This document shows, piece by piece, positions 34,320 to 45,510 of a DNA stretch of 64,000 bases. The notes under the pieces were generated by a model. The model had not been told where the DNA came from and did not search any database. It was given only the letters and a program-made list of their open reading frames with translations. The DNA is taken from positions 1-64,000 of the forward strand of contig JAKSMX010000001.1 of assembly GCA_024400305.1 (NCBI GenBank), read 5' to 3'. Made by a program: the position numbers and the translations under genes. Within the stretch, counting starts at the first letter, position 1. Each line of letters starts with the position of its first letter. The stretch is from Bacteroidales bacterium (GTDB lineage Bacteria; Bacteroidota; Bacteroidia; Bacteroidales; F082).

Positions 34320-37300
34320 ATGGCAACAACGAAAAAAACACTGGCGTTTTTAGCACTTTTATTGATTTTAAATCATTCATTGTCAGCCCAGAAACGCATT
34401 GCACAATATGAGCCGGAAGCAATTTTCAACGAAGCGAAAATGCTGTTTGAAAACAAAAACTACGGCTCGGCGACAGAACTTTTCCACCAATATCTTGAAA
34501 TGGCGGCAGACCACGAAAACCGGCACACCGTGGAGGCGGAGTTTTACGAGGCGGTCGGTTCCGCCCACATCGGTGAAGGACATCAACTGATTCTGGATTT
34601 CGTACACGAGAACCCCGCGAGCATTTGGGCAACAAAAGCCAACTTGCTGTATGCCAACATATTACTTGAAAACAGAAAATATCGCGACGCAATAAAGATT
34701 TACGAATCGATAAATCCAGACATGCTTTCCGATGAAGAGAGAGCGGAATACAACTTCAAGAAAGCAATCTCATTCTATCAAGTGAACAAGGTGACGGAGG
34801 CGGCTCCGTTGTTCCACGCCGCCGCATTGGAACAAAGCGCATACCAAGACGATGCCCATTACTATTACGCTCACATTCAATATCTTGACAAGAATTACGA
34901 TGAGGCGAAAAAATATTTCAAACCCATTGAGAACTCACCGAAATACAAGGATGTGATCCAGAATTACATGCTGCAGATGAACTTCTCCGGCGGCGACTTC
35001 TCCGCCGTTACCGACAATGCCGAAGAGGCACTCGCCAAAGCCGACAAAAGCCGTAAAGGTGAGCTGGCATTGATGATTGCGGAAGCATGGTATCAACAGC
35101 AAAATTTTGCAAAAGCTCTTGATTACTATGATGTTGCAAGAAAAAACACAAAACGCGCCTTCCCACGCGAAGTCGAGTTCAGAATCGGTTTCTGCAAGAT
35201 GAAAGCCGCCGATTACGATGCCGCCATCGGTCATTTCCAGAATGCGACAAGGAAAAACGACGACGAACTCGGACAGTTCGGCTCGTATTACCTGGCGCAA
35301 TGCTACATCGAGACACATCAGGAGAAGTTCGCACGCAACGCCTTCCTCTCCGCCTACAAATCAGACTTCGACCACGAGATGAGCGAGGACGCATTGTTCA
35401 ACTACGCCAAGCTGAGCTTCATCCCCGGCGTCGATCCGTTCAACGACGCCGTAGCACAACTCAATGATTTCCTTGACAAAAACCCGCAGTCGGAACGCGC
35501 CGGTGAAGCCCGCCTGATGATTGTCCATCTTCTCTTGAACACGAAAGACTACAACAAGGCGTTGGCAGCCATCGAACGTTACGGCAAAATGGATGTCGAG
35601 ATGGAAAAGATATACGCCAAGCTCACGTACAACATTGCCGTTCAGTCGTATTCCGACAAAGATTACGACAATGCGATAACATTTTTCAATAAAACAATCA
35701 AGAGCGGCGGCACTTCCGGCAACCTCCGCGCCGACGCAACCTACTGGCTCGCCGACGCTTATCTACAGAAGAAAGACATCGAAAACGCCGAGAAAAACCT
35801 CATGGCATTCATCAAGATGCCGGCGGCGGAACGTTCGGAGATGTTCACGTTGTCATACTACAACTTCGGTTACATCGCGTTCCAGAAAGGCGACTTCGCC
35901 GACGCCGCCAAGGAATTCGCCTATTTCGTGAACCAAGGCGATGTCGAAAAAAGCTACGAATCCGACGCATGGATGCGCATAGGCGACTGCTATTTCATGA
36001 GCAGAGACTACAACAAAGCGATTTCTGCTTACGAAAACGCATCAAAACTCGACCCCCAAAACGCCGACTATGCCATGTTCCAGACCGGCATGGGCTACGG
36101 AGCCATGGGCGAAACCAACAACAAAGTGAACAGCATGAACATTTTATGTGAAAACCATAAAAACTCGTCGTTCTACGACAGGGCATTGTACGAAATCGGG
36201 ATGACACATCTCGGAAACAACGACGAGCGTTCAGCCATCACCGCATTCGACCGCCTTGTAAAAGAACGCCCGCGCTCATCTTTCGCACGCAAAGGCCTGA
36301 TGAAAATCGGGATGCTCTATTACAACAATGACCAATATGAGCAGGCACTGACATCATTGCAAAAGGTGGTGAAAGACTATCCTGACACCGAAGAGGCACG
36401 CGAAGCCATTAATATAATAAGGAGTATCTTCATGGAGACCAACCGGACACAGGAGTTTTTTGAATTCGCCCACGACTGCGGCATCAACACGAGCGTTTCA
36501 GAAAAGGACTCTTTGGAGTTCAGGACTGCCGAGAAATTTTTCCAGGAAGGCAACTACAACGAAGCATTTAACGCAGCAAAACAATATATCGAACACAACA
36601 AAAAAGGCGCATACCTCCTGAAAATCAATTATTTCGCTCTCACATCACTCGAAAAGACAGGCAGGGCAAACGAGACGAAACCGTATCTCGAATACATCAT
36701 CTCACAGCCCGACAACGACTATACCGACAACTCACTTTTGAAATTAGCAAAGATGGAATTTGACGCCAACGATTTTTCAAAAGCCAACAGCTATTATGCA
36801 AGACTTCTGAACATAACTGAAAATCAAAAGATTAGAACCGAGGCACTCGAGAAAAGCATGATTTGCGAATACAAACTCAACAACTACCAGAAAGCGATTG
36901 AAGCGGGAAATTCACTTGCGACAATGGACCTGACGCAAACGCAGAAAAACATCATGAACTACGCTGTCGGTATGTCAATGTTCCAGCTGAAAGACTATGT
37001 CCCGGCCTCGTCAAAACTTGAGGCATGCGCCCGCAACGACAAAACCGAAATCGGTGCGGAGGCGGCGTACTACGACGTGCTCGCCAGTTGGAACATGAAG
37101 GAAATCGACAAAACCGAAAGCAAGGTGTTTTTCATTTCCGACAACTTCGGGAATCACAACTATTTGGTTGCCAAGTCGTTCTTGGTTCTCAGCGACGTTT
37201 ATGTGGCTAAAGGAAACTCATTCCAGGCCAAGGAAACTTTAAAAAGCGTGATCGAAAATTACCCTGACGACCAACATAAAAACGAGATTGTCGAATCGGC

Positions 37301-37349
37301 GCAGCTGAAGCTCGCTGAAATTGAAAAGAACGAAAATAAAGTGTATTAA
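34320..37349 (+). CDS. Large exported tetratricopeptide repeat protein
   Basis: 1009 residues from the ATG at 34320, chosen because it opens with a signal peptide (KKTLAFLALLLILNHSLSAQ); 28 in-frame codons upstream run into the rnpB terminator. The mature protein is almost wholly TPR: repeated A-x-x-x-Y/F-x-x-A units such as YDEAKKYFKPI, YNKAISAYENASKLDP and YEQALTSLQKVVKDYPD. It resembles the BamD/YbgF-type periplasmic scaffolds of Bacteroidota. It is 24 bp upstream of an outer-membrane barrel gene, so the two probably act together in the envelope. The cargo or partner is unknown. Confidence 0.88.
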   Translation: MATTKKTLAFLALLLILNHSLSAQKRIAQYEPEAIFNEAKMLFENKNYGSATELFHQYLEMAADHENRHTVEAEFYEAVGSAHIGEGHQLILDFVHENPASIWATKANLLYANILLENRKYRDAIKIYESINPDMLSDEERAEYNFKKAISFYQVNKVTEAAPLFHAAALEQSAYQDDAHYYYAHIQYLDKNYDEAKKYFKPIENSPKYKDVIQNYMLQMNFSGGDFSAVTDNAEEALAKADKSRKGELALMIAEAWYQQQNFAKALDYYDVARKNTKRAFPREVEFRIGFCKMKAADYDAAIGHFQNATRKNDDELGQFGSYYLAQCYIETHQEKFARNAFLSAYKSDFDHEMSEDALFNYAKLSFIPGVDPFNDAVAQLNDFLDKNPQSERAGEARLMIVHLLLNTKDYNKALAAIERYGKMDVEMEKIYAKLTYNIAVQSYSDKDYDNAITFFNKTIKSGGTSGNLRADATYWLADAYLQKKDIENAEKNLMAFIKMPAAERSEMFTLSYYNFGYIAFQKGDFADAAKEFAYFVNQGDVEKSYESDAWMRIGDCYFMSRDYNKAISAYENASKLDPQNADYAMFQTGMGYGAMGETNNKVNSMNILCENHKNSSFYDRALYEIGMTHLGNNDERSAITAFDRLVKERPRSSFARKGLMKIGMLYYNNDQYEQALTSLQKVVKDYPDTEEAREAINIIRSIFMETNRTQEFFEFAHDCGINTSVSEKDSLEFRTAEKFFQEGNYNEAFNAAKQYIEHNKKGAYLLKINYFALTSLEKTGRANETKPYLEYIISQPDNDYTDNSLLKLAKMEFDANDFSKANSYYARLLNITENQKIRTEALEKSMICEYKLNNYQKAIEAGNSLATMDLTQTQKNIMNYAVGMSMFQLKDYVPASSKLEACARNDKTEIGAEAAYYDVLASWNMKEIDKTESKVFFISDNFGNHNYLVAKSFLVLSDVYVAKGNSFQAKETLKSVIENYPDDQHKNEIVESAQLKLAEIEKNENKVY

Positions 37350-37373
37350 TTATTTCCAAAGAATAAAACAGAA

Positions 37374-39044
37374 ATGAAAAATATCTTAAAATCATTGATT
37401 ATTAGTATTTTAGCATTGGCGATAGGTTTCGTCTCCAACGCTCAGGAACACAACGAACAAGTAACAGTTGAAGGCTCGTACCGACCGCAGATCAAACGCT
37501 CCGAACGACTCGTGAAAAATCCTGATACGCCAAAAAACGACTTCAACATCCCCGACTACAAGGCCAGAACAAAAGACTTCGACTACGGCTACAACATGGA
37601 AATGGAAACGATGAGCGCGTTGCAATACAAACCCGCACAGGATTCTGACATCAAAGGCAACATGCTCAAGGCAGCTTTCGGGACGAGGCTGTCGCCGGTT
37701 TTCTCGTACCACCATTATTCGGACCTGTCGAAAACAATGAGCCTGAAAGTCGGCATCAACCATTACTCGACATGGCTCAACCAAAAGGATTACAAGAAAT
37801 CCACATTCATGAACAACGGCTTAAACGTTGTCACCACCAACAAATTCAAGGCCGGACAGCTCGACATCTTCGGGAATTATCATTATGACATGTATCACCT
37901 GCGCTCTTACAATGACATTTCCGGCGACGAGACAGCCAACGACAACGGCCGCAACATACATTCCATGAAGGCCGGGGCGAAATGGACAACCGTCGGGACA
38001 AGCTACAGGCAATTGTATCAAGAATATACCGGCGACTACCGTTACACCGAAATCATGGGCGGCACCAATGAAAACCAGATAAATGCGAAAGCACACCTCG
38101 CTTATTCCGACAGCTGGATCGGCAAAAAAAGTGTCGATAACCTACAGACAATCAATGTGGATTTGGGTGCAAGCTACAATTATGTTTACAAGAGCCTTTT
38201 CATTTTCGACTTAAAGCCCAACTTCACCATGAGCGGCGAGTTCTACGGCCTTAAACTCGGATTTAACATCGATTTCAAGACGGAGGAGAAAATCGGTTTT
38301 TATCCCGACATCAAAGGCAGCTTCCTCTTGTTCAACAAAGACCTGGAACTATTCGCTAAACTCGGCGGCTGTTCAAAAATCAACACTCTCGAATCCGTCG
38401 TCAAAGAAAATCCGTTTGTGACGACGAACTTCACATACCTGAGCGACTTCGGCTACGAGAAGAATCCCTTCAACTTGGATTTCGGAGCCAAGATGAACAT
38501 TTTCAGCATTTTGGATTTATACATCGGAGGCAATTACCGCATCATGGAAAACGGTCTGTTTTACATTCCCGACTATGATTTTTACGCAAGTTACGACAAG
38601 GACGACGCCATCTATCATCTTCAGGCCTTCGACGTTGTTTTCATGGATTACAACCTTTGGAAATTCATGTTCGACGTGAACTGGAAGATCGACAGCGACG
38701 CCAACGTCTCGCTGTCGATGACGTTCAACAACTACTCGATTCCGCGCGCCTGGTACAAGCCCGCATTCGAGCTGACAATCGGCGGAGACTACAAGTACGA
38801 TGACTTTTGGAAATTCAACGCCTCGGTGAATGTCATGGGCAAACGCTGGGCATTGGACGAAAACGCTGCGGAAATCGAGTTAAAACCGGCTTTCGACATC
38901 CAAATCGGCACTGATTATCAATTAAATAAAGACCTTGTCGCCTTCGCTGAAATCCACAACCTCATTCACAACAAATACCAGCTTTTCTACAATTATCCGA
39001 GCATGGGATTTGAATTGTTTTTGGGCTTGAAATATAAGTTTTGA
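37374..39044 (+). CDS. TonB-dependent-receptor-like outer-membrane barrel without plug
   Basis: The 556-residue protein has a signal peptide (LIISILALAIGFVSNAQ) followed by EQVTVEGSYRPQIKRSERL, which resembles the N-terminal start of TonB-dependent receptor-like proteins. The rest is alternating aromatic strands ending in Lys-Tyr-Lys-Phe, the C-terminal aromatic signal of outer-membrane barrels. At this length, and with no recognisable plug, it is smaller than SusC-type receptors. It is 24 bp downstream of the large TPR gene and probably cotranscribed. Substrate unknown. Confidence 0.8.
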   Translation: MKNILKSLIISILALAIGFVSNAQEHNEQVTVEGSYRPQIKRSERLVKNPDTPKNDFNIPDYKARTKDFDYGYNMEMETMSALQYKPAQDSDIKGNMLKAAFGTRLSPVFSYHHYSDLSKTMSLKVGINHYSTWLNQKDYKKSTFMNNGLNVVTTNKFKAGQLDIFGNYHYDMYHLRSYNDISGDETANDNGRNIHSMKAGAKWTTVGTSYRQLYQEYTGDYRYTEIMGGTNENQINAKAHLAYSDSWIGKKSVDNLQTINVDLGASYNYVYKSLFIFDLKPNFTMSGEFYGLKLGFNIDFKTEEKIGFYPDIKGSFLLFNKDLELFAKLGGCSKINTLESVVKENPFVTTNFTYLSDFGYEKNPFNLDFGAKMNIFSILDLYIGGNYRIMENGLFYIPDYDFYASYDKDDAIYHLQAFDVVFMDYNLWKFMFDVNWKIDSDANVSLSMTFNNYSIPRAWYKPAFELTIGGDYKYDDFWKFNASVNVMGKRWALDENAAEIELKPAFDIQIGTDYQLNKDLVAFAEIHNLIHNKYQLFYNYPSMGFELFLGLKYKF

Positions 39045-39063
39045 CATATTTTTTAGTCACTTT

Positions 39064-39098
39064 TTTGATGTTTCTTAAAGAAAAATTTCTTATCTTTG
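39064..39098 (+). promoter_or_regulatory. gyrB promoter
   Basis: TATCTTTG (39091-39098) is an exact -7 box, 44 bp before the gyrB ATG. TTTG at 39064-39067 is the nearest -33 candidate, with a rather long 23-bp spacer. Confidence 0.55.
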
Positions 39099-39139
39099 CA
39101 CGCTTTTATAAAATTGGACAAACAAGAAATTTAACATAA

Positions 39140-41110
<1,971 letters not shown>

Positions 41111-41137
41111 TTGTAAATATCTTATAACATTTGACAC

Positions 41138-41174
41138 GAGAGGAACGCCAAACCACGGTGTTCCTCTCTTTTTT
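41138..41174 (+). terminator. gyrB intrinsic terminator
   Basis: GAGAGGAACGCC (41138-41149) pairs with GGTGTTCCTCTC (41157-41168) with one G-U pair, followed by a six-T run. Confidence 0.9.
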
Positions 41175-41221
41175 GCGTCTTTTCCAAATGTTTTTGTAAA
41201 AAACAATTTACATAAAAATCC

Positions 41222-41252
41222 TTGACATAAGTCATTGTTTATCTTAATTTTG
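41222..41252 (+). promoter_or_regulatory. Promoter of the 41360 gene
   Basis: TTG (41222-41224), 20-bp spacer, TAATTTTG (41245-41252). The leader is about 105 bp and contains a ten-codon reading frame (41289-41321, MTLIAELGLP) that could be a leader peptide or chance. Confidence 0.65.
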
Positions 41253-41359
41253 CATCATCAGAACTGAAAACAGGCCAACCTTTTACGCATGACATTAATT
41301 GCCGAATTAGGTTTGCCATGAGTTAAGTTTATGAATTTACAAATTCTTATAAAAAATCT

Positions 41360-41821
41360 ATGGAAAAAGATAAAAGTTATTTTAAAAGGACAAGAAATTG
41401 TGTTGACAAAGAGACATTGGCTATGATTCCTCAAACGGTGCAAGAAAGGAGGATTTTCCTTACTAAAGAACTGTCCAAACTTGTAAACAAAAGCATAACA
41501 TGCCCCGCACTTGGAAATGTAAAGGTAAGAATAACTACATCCAGCGTAAATGAAGCTGCAAGGAAAGCAGCCCGCACAATTGATTCCACGATTGCTGCAC
41601 TTAACACTATTAATTTGATTAAGAATGCGCATTATTATGCCGGAGATATGCCAAGAAGCAATAAACAAAAGAGAAATTTTCAATTTGTTTTCATTTACAT
41701 TTTAAAAAGTTTTTTGATTGGATTTGGAGAGGTGAAAATCATTGTCGGTGTCCAAGAAATAGGAAACTTTTTACACTATTCTGTGACAATCCCAGAACTA
41801 ACAAAAGACACTGAAGATTGA
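41360..41821 (+). CDS. Unknown protein with possible polyvalent-protein-associated (LPD3/PBECR-like) domain
   Basis: The 153-residue protein is Lys-rich and has no signal peptide. The C-terminal half (ALNTINLIKNAHYY, then a charged linker, then GFGEVKIIVGVQEIGNFLHYSVT) has the helix followed by three-strand layout I associate with small LPD3 or Barnase/EndoU/ColicinE-RelE-like toxin domains of phage and plasmid polyvalent proteins. That assignment is tentative, and no catalytic residue can be named. The gene is AT-richer than gyrB. It has its own promoter, and its 3' end forms one arm of a perfect 15-bp inverted repeat. Confidence 0.6.
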   Translation: MEKDKSYFKRTRNCVDKETLAMIPQTVQERRIFLTKELSKLVNKSITCPALGNVKVRITTSSVNEAARKAARTIDSTIAALNTINLIKNAHYYAGDMPRSNKQKRNFQFVFIYILKSFLIGFGEVKIIVGVQEIGNFLHYSVTIPELTKDTED

Positions 41822-41856
41822 AGTCATACACTCTTATTTCTTTCAGTGTCTTTTGT
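41801..41856 (+). terminator. 15-bp perfect inverted repeat overlapping the 41360 gene end
   Basis: ACAAAAGACACTGAA (41801-41815) matches TTCAGTGTCTTTTGT (41842-41856) with a 26-nt loop. The first arm lies inside the coding sequence. The poor T-run makes terminator function uncertain. A degenerate copy of the loop sequence recurs at 41876-41902. Confidence 0.5.
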
Positions 41857-41981
41857 CTAAAGAAAAAGCATCAAGGACTGAAGCCAATACACTATTATGT
41901 CTCAAGATGCCTTCGGTCGAACTTGACGCTGCAAAGATACTATATTTTTTTTAATTGAGATATATTTTTAATTTTTTTTAC

Positions 41982-42626
41982 ATGACTAATAACCAAAACA
42001 TTCTGCAACAGAAAATCAGCAGTCTTTTCAATGCCGGAATCGAATGCTCTCTGTTTTTCAAGAAAGGGTACGAAGACGAGGCCTATTACATTTTCGGGAA
42101 GACCATCAACCTCGCCGCACAGCTTTATTTCGAGGATCTCCACAACCCATTGTTCGGAGACATGACCGACAACGTGGGATTCGGAGAGCAATGCGAGTTG
42201 CATCTTTATATTGATGACATGCCCGAAGTCGTGAAAGTGTCGCTTTTCGAACTTCAATTTGACTATCTCAGCCTACTTCTCGACAACCTGATGGCAAGAA
42301 TCGTCAGTTGCCAAGAGACGCGAAGGATGCTTGTTGACACGCTGAACACAGCGAAACTGTTTAAATATCTTGCAATTGACTCATCCGGGAGACCCGATGT
42401 CGTTGACAACACCATCTGCATATTTCTGGAACTTTATTGTCTTTCCGACAAGGAGAAAATATGCGACACGCTCATCTCTTATCTCACGGAACTTGATGAG
42501 ATAAGCACTTTTGACGAGATATACGGCATCTTGAAAATCACGCCGAAGCACATCATCGACTTCGTTTATTTCTTCGAATACCTTGAAGTCAGCGGGAAGT
42601 TTGCGGAATTTTTGGAAAAGGTGTGA
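41982..42626 (+). CDS. Unknown cytoplasmic protein
   Basis: 214 residues from the ATG at 41982 (MTNNQNILQQKISSLF); nine further in-frame upstream codons use no ATG. It is acidic and mostly helical, without signal peptide or membrane segment. Hydrophobic/acidic blocks such as LYFEDLHNPLFGDMTDN and LFELQFDYLSLLLDNLMARI look like a real globular protein, but no family is recognised. It lies in the AT-rich pocket between gyrB and the beta-CASP gene, 60 bp before the HigBA pair. Confidence 0.7.
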   Translation: MTNNQNILQQKISSLFNAGIECSLFFKKGYEDEAYYIFGKTINLAAQLYFEDLHNPLFGDMTDNVGFGEQCELHLYIDDMPEVVKVSLFELQFDYLSLLLDNLMARIVSCQETRRMLVDTLNTAKLFKYLAIDSSGRPDVVDNTICIFLELYCLSDKEKICDTLISYLTELDEISTFDEIYGILKITPKHIIDFVYFFEYLEVSGKFAEFLEKV

Positions 42627-42640
42627 ATTTTATCAAAAAG

Positions 42641-42672
42641 TTGCCATATATATAAACATTTTTGTAATTTTG
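42641..42672 (+). promoter_or_regulatory. HigBA operon promoter
   Basis: TTG (42641-42643), 21-bp spacer, TAATTTTG (42665-42672), 14 bp before the toxin ATG, giving a very short leader. Confidence 0.65.
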
Positions 42673-42685
42673 CAATCTGAAATAT

Positions 42686-43021
42686 ATGAGAAATGAACGC
42701 ACAATTTTGGCGTACAAGACATATTTCATGGATTTCATTTCGACATTGAATGAAAATGAAATAAAGAAGATATTCTATGTCATTGATATGCTGAAAGTTC
42801 AAGAGAGAATCAGCACAAAGTTCGTAAAATTCATCAGAGATGGATTATACGAACTGCGAGTTTCTCATAACAACAATATTTATCGTGTGTTTTTCATCTT
42901 TGACAATGAGAATATCGTATTGTTATTCAACGGTTTCCAAAAGAAAACAATGAAAACACCTAAAAAGGAAATTGACACTGCTTTAAAATTGAAGGAGGAA
43001 TATTATGCAAGCAAAAAATGA
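42686..43021 (+). CDS. HigB-like (Gp49/RelE superfamily) toxin
   Basis: The 111-residue protein matches the Gp49-like HigB family, ribosome-dependent mRNA interferases. The core GLYELRVSHNNNIYRVFFIF is followed by IVLLFNGFQKKTMKTPKKEI and a Lys-rich C-terminal helix (DTALKLKEEYYASKK), all in the family order. It is the first gene of a toxin-then-antitoxin pair, the HigBA order. The two genes overlap by 17 bp. Confidence 0.88.
   Translation: MRNERTILAYKTYFMDFISTLNENEIKKIFYVIDMLKVQERISTKFVKFIRDGLYELRVSHNNNIYRVFFIFDNENIVLLFNGFQKKTMKTPKKEIDTALKLKEEYYASKK
42993..42998 (+). promoter_or_regulatory. Strong Shine-Dalgarno of the antitoxin
   Basis: AGGAGG inside the toxin reading frame, 6 bp spacing to the antitoxin ATG. 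Most genes here have only A-rich leaders. Confidence 0.75.
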
Positions 43022-43301
43022 AGATGTAACCTGCATTGATACCATTATGGATGAAAAATTCGGCAAGGCCGGCACACCAGAACGTGACAATTTCAGGAAG
43101 GAAGCTTTTGCATTTTGTGTCGGCAAAATCATTTTTGACGCAAGAAAATCAGAAAAAATCACACAGAGTGAGCTTGCTTTTAAAATTGGCACAAACAAAT
43201 CATACATTTCAAGAATTGAGCACGGAATTGTTGAACCAAGCGCAGGTCTTTTCCTGAGGATAATTGACGCTCTCGGACTAAAATTCGAGATTGTAAAATA
43301 A
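43005..43301 (+). CDS. HigA-like XRE antitoxin
   Basis: The 98-residue DNA-binding antitoxin has an XRE helix-turn-helix at about 48-98: KITQSELAFKIGTNKSYIS and RIEHGIVEPSAGLFLRIIDA. It should neutralise the overlapping HigB and repress the shared promoter. Its start follows a canonical ribosome-binding sequence, AGGAGG at 42993-42998, seven bases before the ATG. Such a site is rare among the other starts in this window and may ensure high antitoxin translation. Confidence 0.9.
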   Translation: MQAKNEDVTCIDTIMDEKFGKAGTPERDNFRKEAFAFCVGKIIFDARKSEKITQSELAFKIGTNKSYISRIEHGIVEPSAGLFLRIIDALGLKFEIVK

Positions 43302-43322
43302 ACAATCAGCTTTTTCACAAAT

Positions 43323-43444
43323 TTCTCTCTTGAAAATATTTCCGTCATATATTTTCAACAGAAGAGAATATGAAACGTACGTAAGCGATTGCGAATCAAT
43401 CAGAAACAGACTTAATGGCAACATCGCAAAGATTTACCATTAAG
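43323..43444. repeat. Two inverted repeats downstream of HigBA
   Basis: TTGAAAATAT (43330-43339) pairs with ATATTTTCAA (43349-43358), extended by TTCTCT/AGAGAA outside. Further on, CTTAATGG (43411-43418) pairs with CCATTAAG (43437-43444), just before the end of the convergent nuclease gene. They may be transcription ends, but neither has a clear T-run. Confidence 0.45.
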
Positions 43445-43451
43445 CCAAATT

Positions 43452-44855
43452 CTACAGTTTAAACGTCTCGCCCGGTTCAGGAACCACGATGTCCTTGAAA
43501 CCGTTTGCCTTGGCGAGATAATGTGCGTATTTCTCCTGAACGCCGCGCTCGCCGTGAACGACGAACACCTTCTTCACCTTCGACGGATCCTGACATTCAA
43601 GATAATGCGCCATCTCCTTGTAATCGCCGTGACCGCTCAACGCGTCAATCCTGAAAATCTCGGCGTTGACATTATGCGGCATCCCGAAGATGGAAATCTC
43701 CTTTTCGCCGTTGAGCAGCCTTGCACCCAAAGTCGTCGGGGCACAATAGCCGACACAAAGAATCGTATTCTTCTGATGGTCAATGCTGTTAGCGATGTGA
43801 TGTTTCACGCGACCCGCCTCCATCATGCCCGAAGCAGAGATGATGATGCAAGGCTCCTTGGTCGCGTTCAACGCTTTCGAGACATTGACGTTGGTGACGT
43901 AACGCAACGTGTTGAAGCCGAACGGATCGTCATCATATTCAAGGACTTCCGCGACATCCTTGTTGAAGTCGTCAAGGTGCATCTTAAAGATAGAGGTGGC
44001 GTTGGTTGCGAGCGGGCTGTCAACGTAAACCGGAATACGAGGCAGTTCTCCTTTGTTATAGAAGTTATTCAGCAGATACACAATCTCTTGTGTTCTTCCG
44101 ATGGCGAACGACGGGATTATCAGCTTGCCTTTTTTCTCAACGCAAGTGTGATAAATTATGTCCAAAAGTTTCTGTTCGGCTCCGTCCTTCTCTTCATGAA
44201 GCCGGTCGCCGTAGGTGCTTTCGGTGATGAGATAATCGCACTGAAGGAAACGCGTCGGCGGTTTCAGCAGATAGTTGTGTTCACGCCCGATGTCGCCGGT
44301 ATAGCCGATGTTCGTAACCTTGCCGTCTTCTTCGATTCTTATTGTGGCACAGGCGCTTCCGAGCATGTGACCTGTGTTGTAGAACTTCACGCTGATGTCT
44401 TTGTCAATATAGAAACGGCGGTTCTGCTCCGTCGAGATGAACAATTCCATGCAGGCGCGTGCGTCTTTTTCGGTATAAATCGGCTCAATAGGCTTCTGTC
44501 CCTGACGCGAGCGTTTCTTGTTGAACCAATGCACGTCGTTTTCCTGAATGAAACCGCTGTCAGGCAGCATTATCGAACAAAGCTCACGTGTGGCGTTGGT
44601 GCAGATGACCGAACCGCGGAAACCTTTCTTGTAAAAATAAGGTATCAACCCCGAATGGTCGATATGCGCATGGGTCAAAATGATATGGTCAATCTGTGTC
44701 GGGTCAACCATGATGTTGCGGTTCATGGCATCGGTCTCAAGACCTTTGCCTTGGAACATTCCGCAATCAAGAAGTATTCTCTTGCCTTTGTCGGTGGTAA
44801 TCAGATGTTTGCTTCCCGTAACCTCGCGTGCCGCGCCGATAAACTTTATTTTCAT
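43452..44855 (-). CDS. Metallo-beta-lactamase/beta-CASP RNA nuclease
   Basis: This 467-residue cytoplasmic protein is of the CPSF73/KH-less archaeal and bacterial beta-CASP type. The MBL zinc motif HAHIDH is at about 60-65, with further ligands in GHMLGSA and GYTGDIG. The beta-CASP insertion follows, with IPSFAIGRTQEI, SASGMMEAGRVKHHI and DALSGHGDY (motifs A-C), and VVHGE at the end (RMMBL). It likely processes or degrades RNA. It lacks the extra C-terminal domain of RNase J. It is 10 bp after the upstream T9SS cargo gene on the same strand but is functionally unrelated. Confidence 0.92.
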   Translation of the reverse strand: MKIKFIGAAREVTGSKHLITTDKGKRILLDCGMFQGKGLETDAMNRNIMVDPTQIDHIILTHAHIDHSGLIPYFYKKGFRGSVICTNATRELCSIMLPDSGFIQENDVHWFNKKRSRQGQKPIEPIYTEKDARACMELFISTEQNRRFYIDKDISVKFYNTGHMLGSACATIRIEEDGKVTNIGYTGDIGREHNYLLKPPTRFLQCDYLITESTYGDRLHEEKDGAEQKLLDIIYHTCVEKKGKLIIPSFAIGRTQEIVYLLNNFYNKGELPRIPVYVDSPLATNATSIFKMHLDDFNKDVAEVLEYDDDPFGFNTLRYVTNVNVSKALNATKEPCIIISASGMMEAGRVKHHIANSIDHQKNTILCVGYCAPTTLGARLLNGEKEISIFGMPHNVNAEIFRIDALSGHGDYKEMAHYLECQDPSKVKKVFVVHGERGVQEKYAHYLAKANGFKDIVVPEPGETFKL

Positions 44856-44864
44856 AACAACACT

Positions 44865-45491
44865 CTATTTAACATTAATTTTCCTTGTAACATTTCCGTT
44901 TTCAGTCAGAATATTGATGAAATAAACTCCGCTTCCGAATGAAGTCAAATCAATCTGAACTTCATCATCATCGACATTTTTCACCAAAAGAACCTGGCCG
45001 AGCGAGTTGATGATTTCGATTCTTTTCATCATTTCAGCCTTGACAGCTATCATTCCTGATGTCGGATTCGGATAAATCGCAACATTTTCCGTAGTGTTTT
45101 CATCAACGGCAGTGAGTTCGATCATCGTTTCCACCGGCTCGGACTCGCAGCCATCATTATATATCGCTACGACTTTGTAATAATAATAACCTGGTTCTTC
45201 AATGATGTCAAGTGCTTCATAATGTGACATAAACGGCACATTTACAATGCGTTTTATCATTTCAAATTCACTGTCATCGGTAGCTTTATACACTTCAAAT
45301 CTGTTAAGTTCACTTTCATAATCGGCTCTGTCCCAGGCGAGACGCACGCAGAATTCGTCATCTTCCCAATAACATTCGTTTTCAAAATTTTCAGGCGACG
45401 GGCATGACTCGTCAAGATTTGAATTAAAATCCTGCGTAAATGCAAGCTGCATGAACATCATGCACAAGATAAATAACGGTAACTTTTTCAT
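44865..45491 (-). CDS. Small T9SS cargo: FN3-like domain plus type A sorting domain
   Basis: 208 residues from the ATG at 45491, chosen because it gives a signal peptide (KKLPLFILCMMFMQLAFTQ) and sits about 15 bp after the predicted transcription start. An open extension reaches 45563. After the signal comes one fibronectin type III-like domain (CVRLAWDRADYESELNRFEV through YYYKVVAIYNDGCESEP), then the type IX sorting domain with VAIYPNPTSGMIAV, EIINSLGQVLL and the ending GNVTRKINVK. No catalytic motif. It may be an adhesin or accessory of the neighbouring peptidases. Confidence 0.88.
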   Translation of the reverse strand: MKKLPLFILCMMFMQLAFTQDFNSNLDESCPSPENFENECYWEDDEFCVRLAWDRADYESELNRFEVYKATDDSEFEMIKRIVNVPFMSHYEALDIIEEPGYYYYKVVAIYNDGCESEPVETMIELTAVDENTTENVAIYPNPTSGMIAVKAEMMKRIEIINSLGQVLLVKNVDDDEVQIDLTSFGSGVYFINILTENGNVTRKINVK

Positions 45492-45510
45492 TTTTTTTAA
45501 AATATTTCCG

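Noticed and set aside
41289..41321. Ten-codon leader peptide MTLIAELGLP
   Set aside because: Too short to support, with no conserved context or attenuator hairpin.
43521..44942. 473-codon plus-strand frame opposite the beta-CASP gene
   Set aside because: The opposite strand encodes a full beta-CASP nuclease with all motifs. The antisense frame is a codon-usage artefact.
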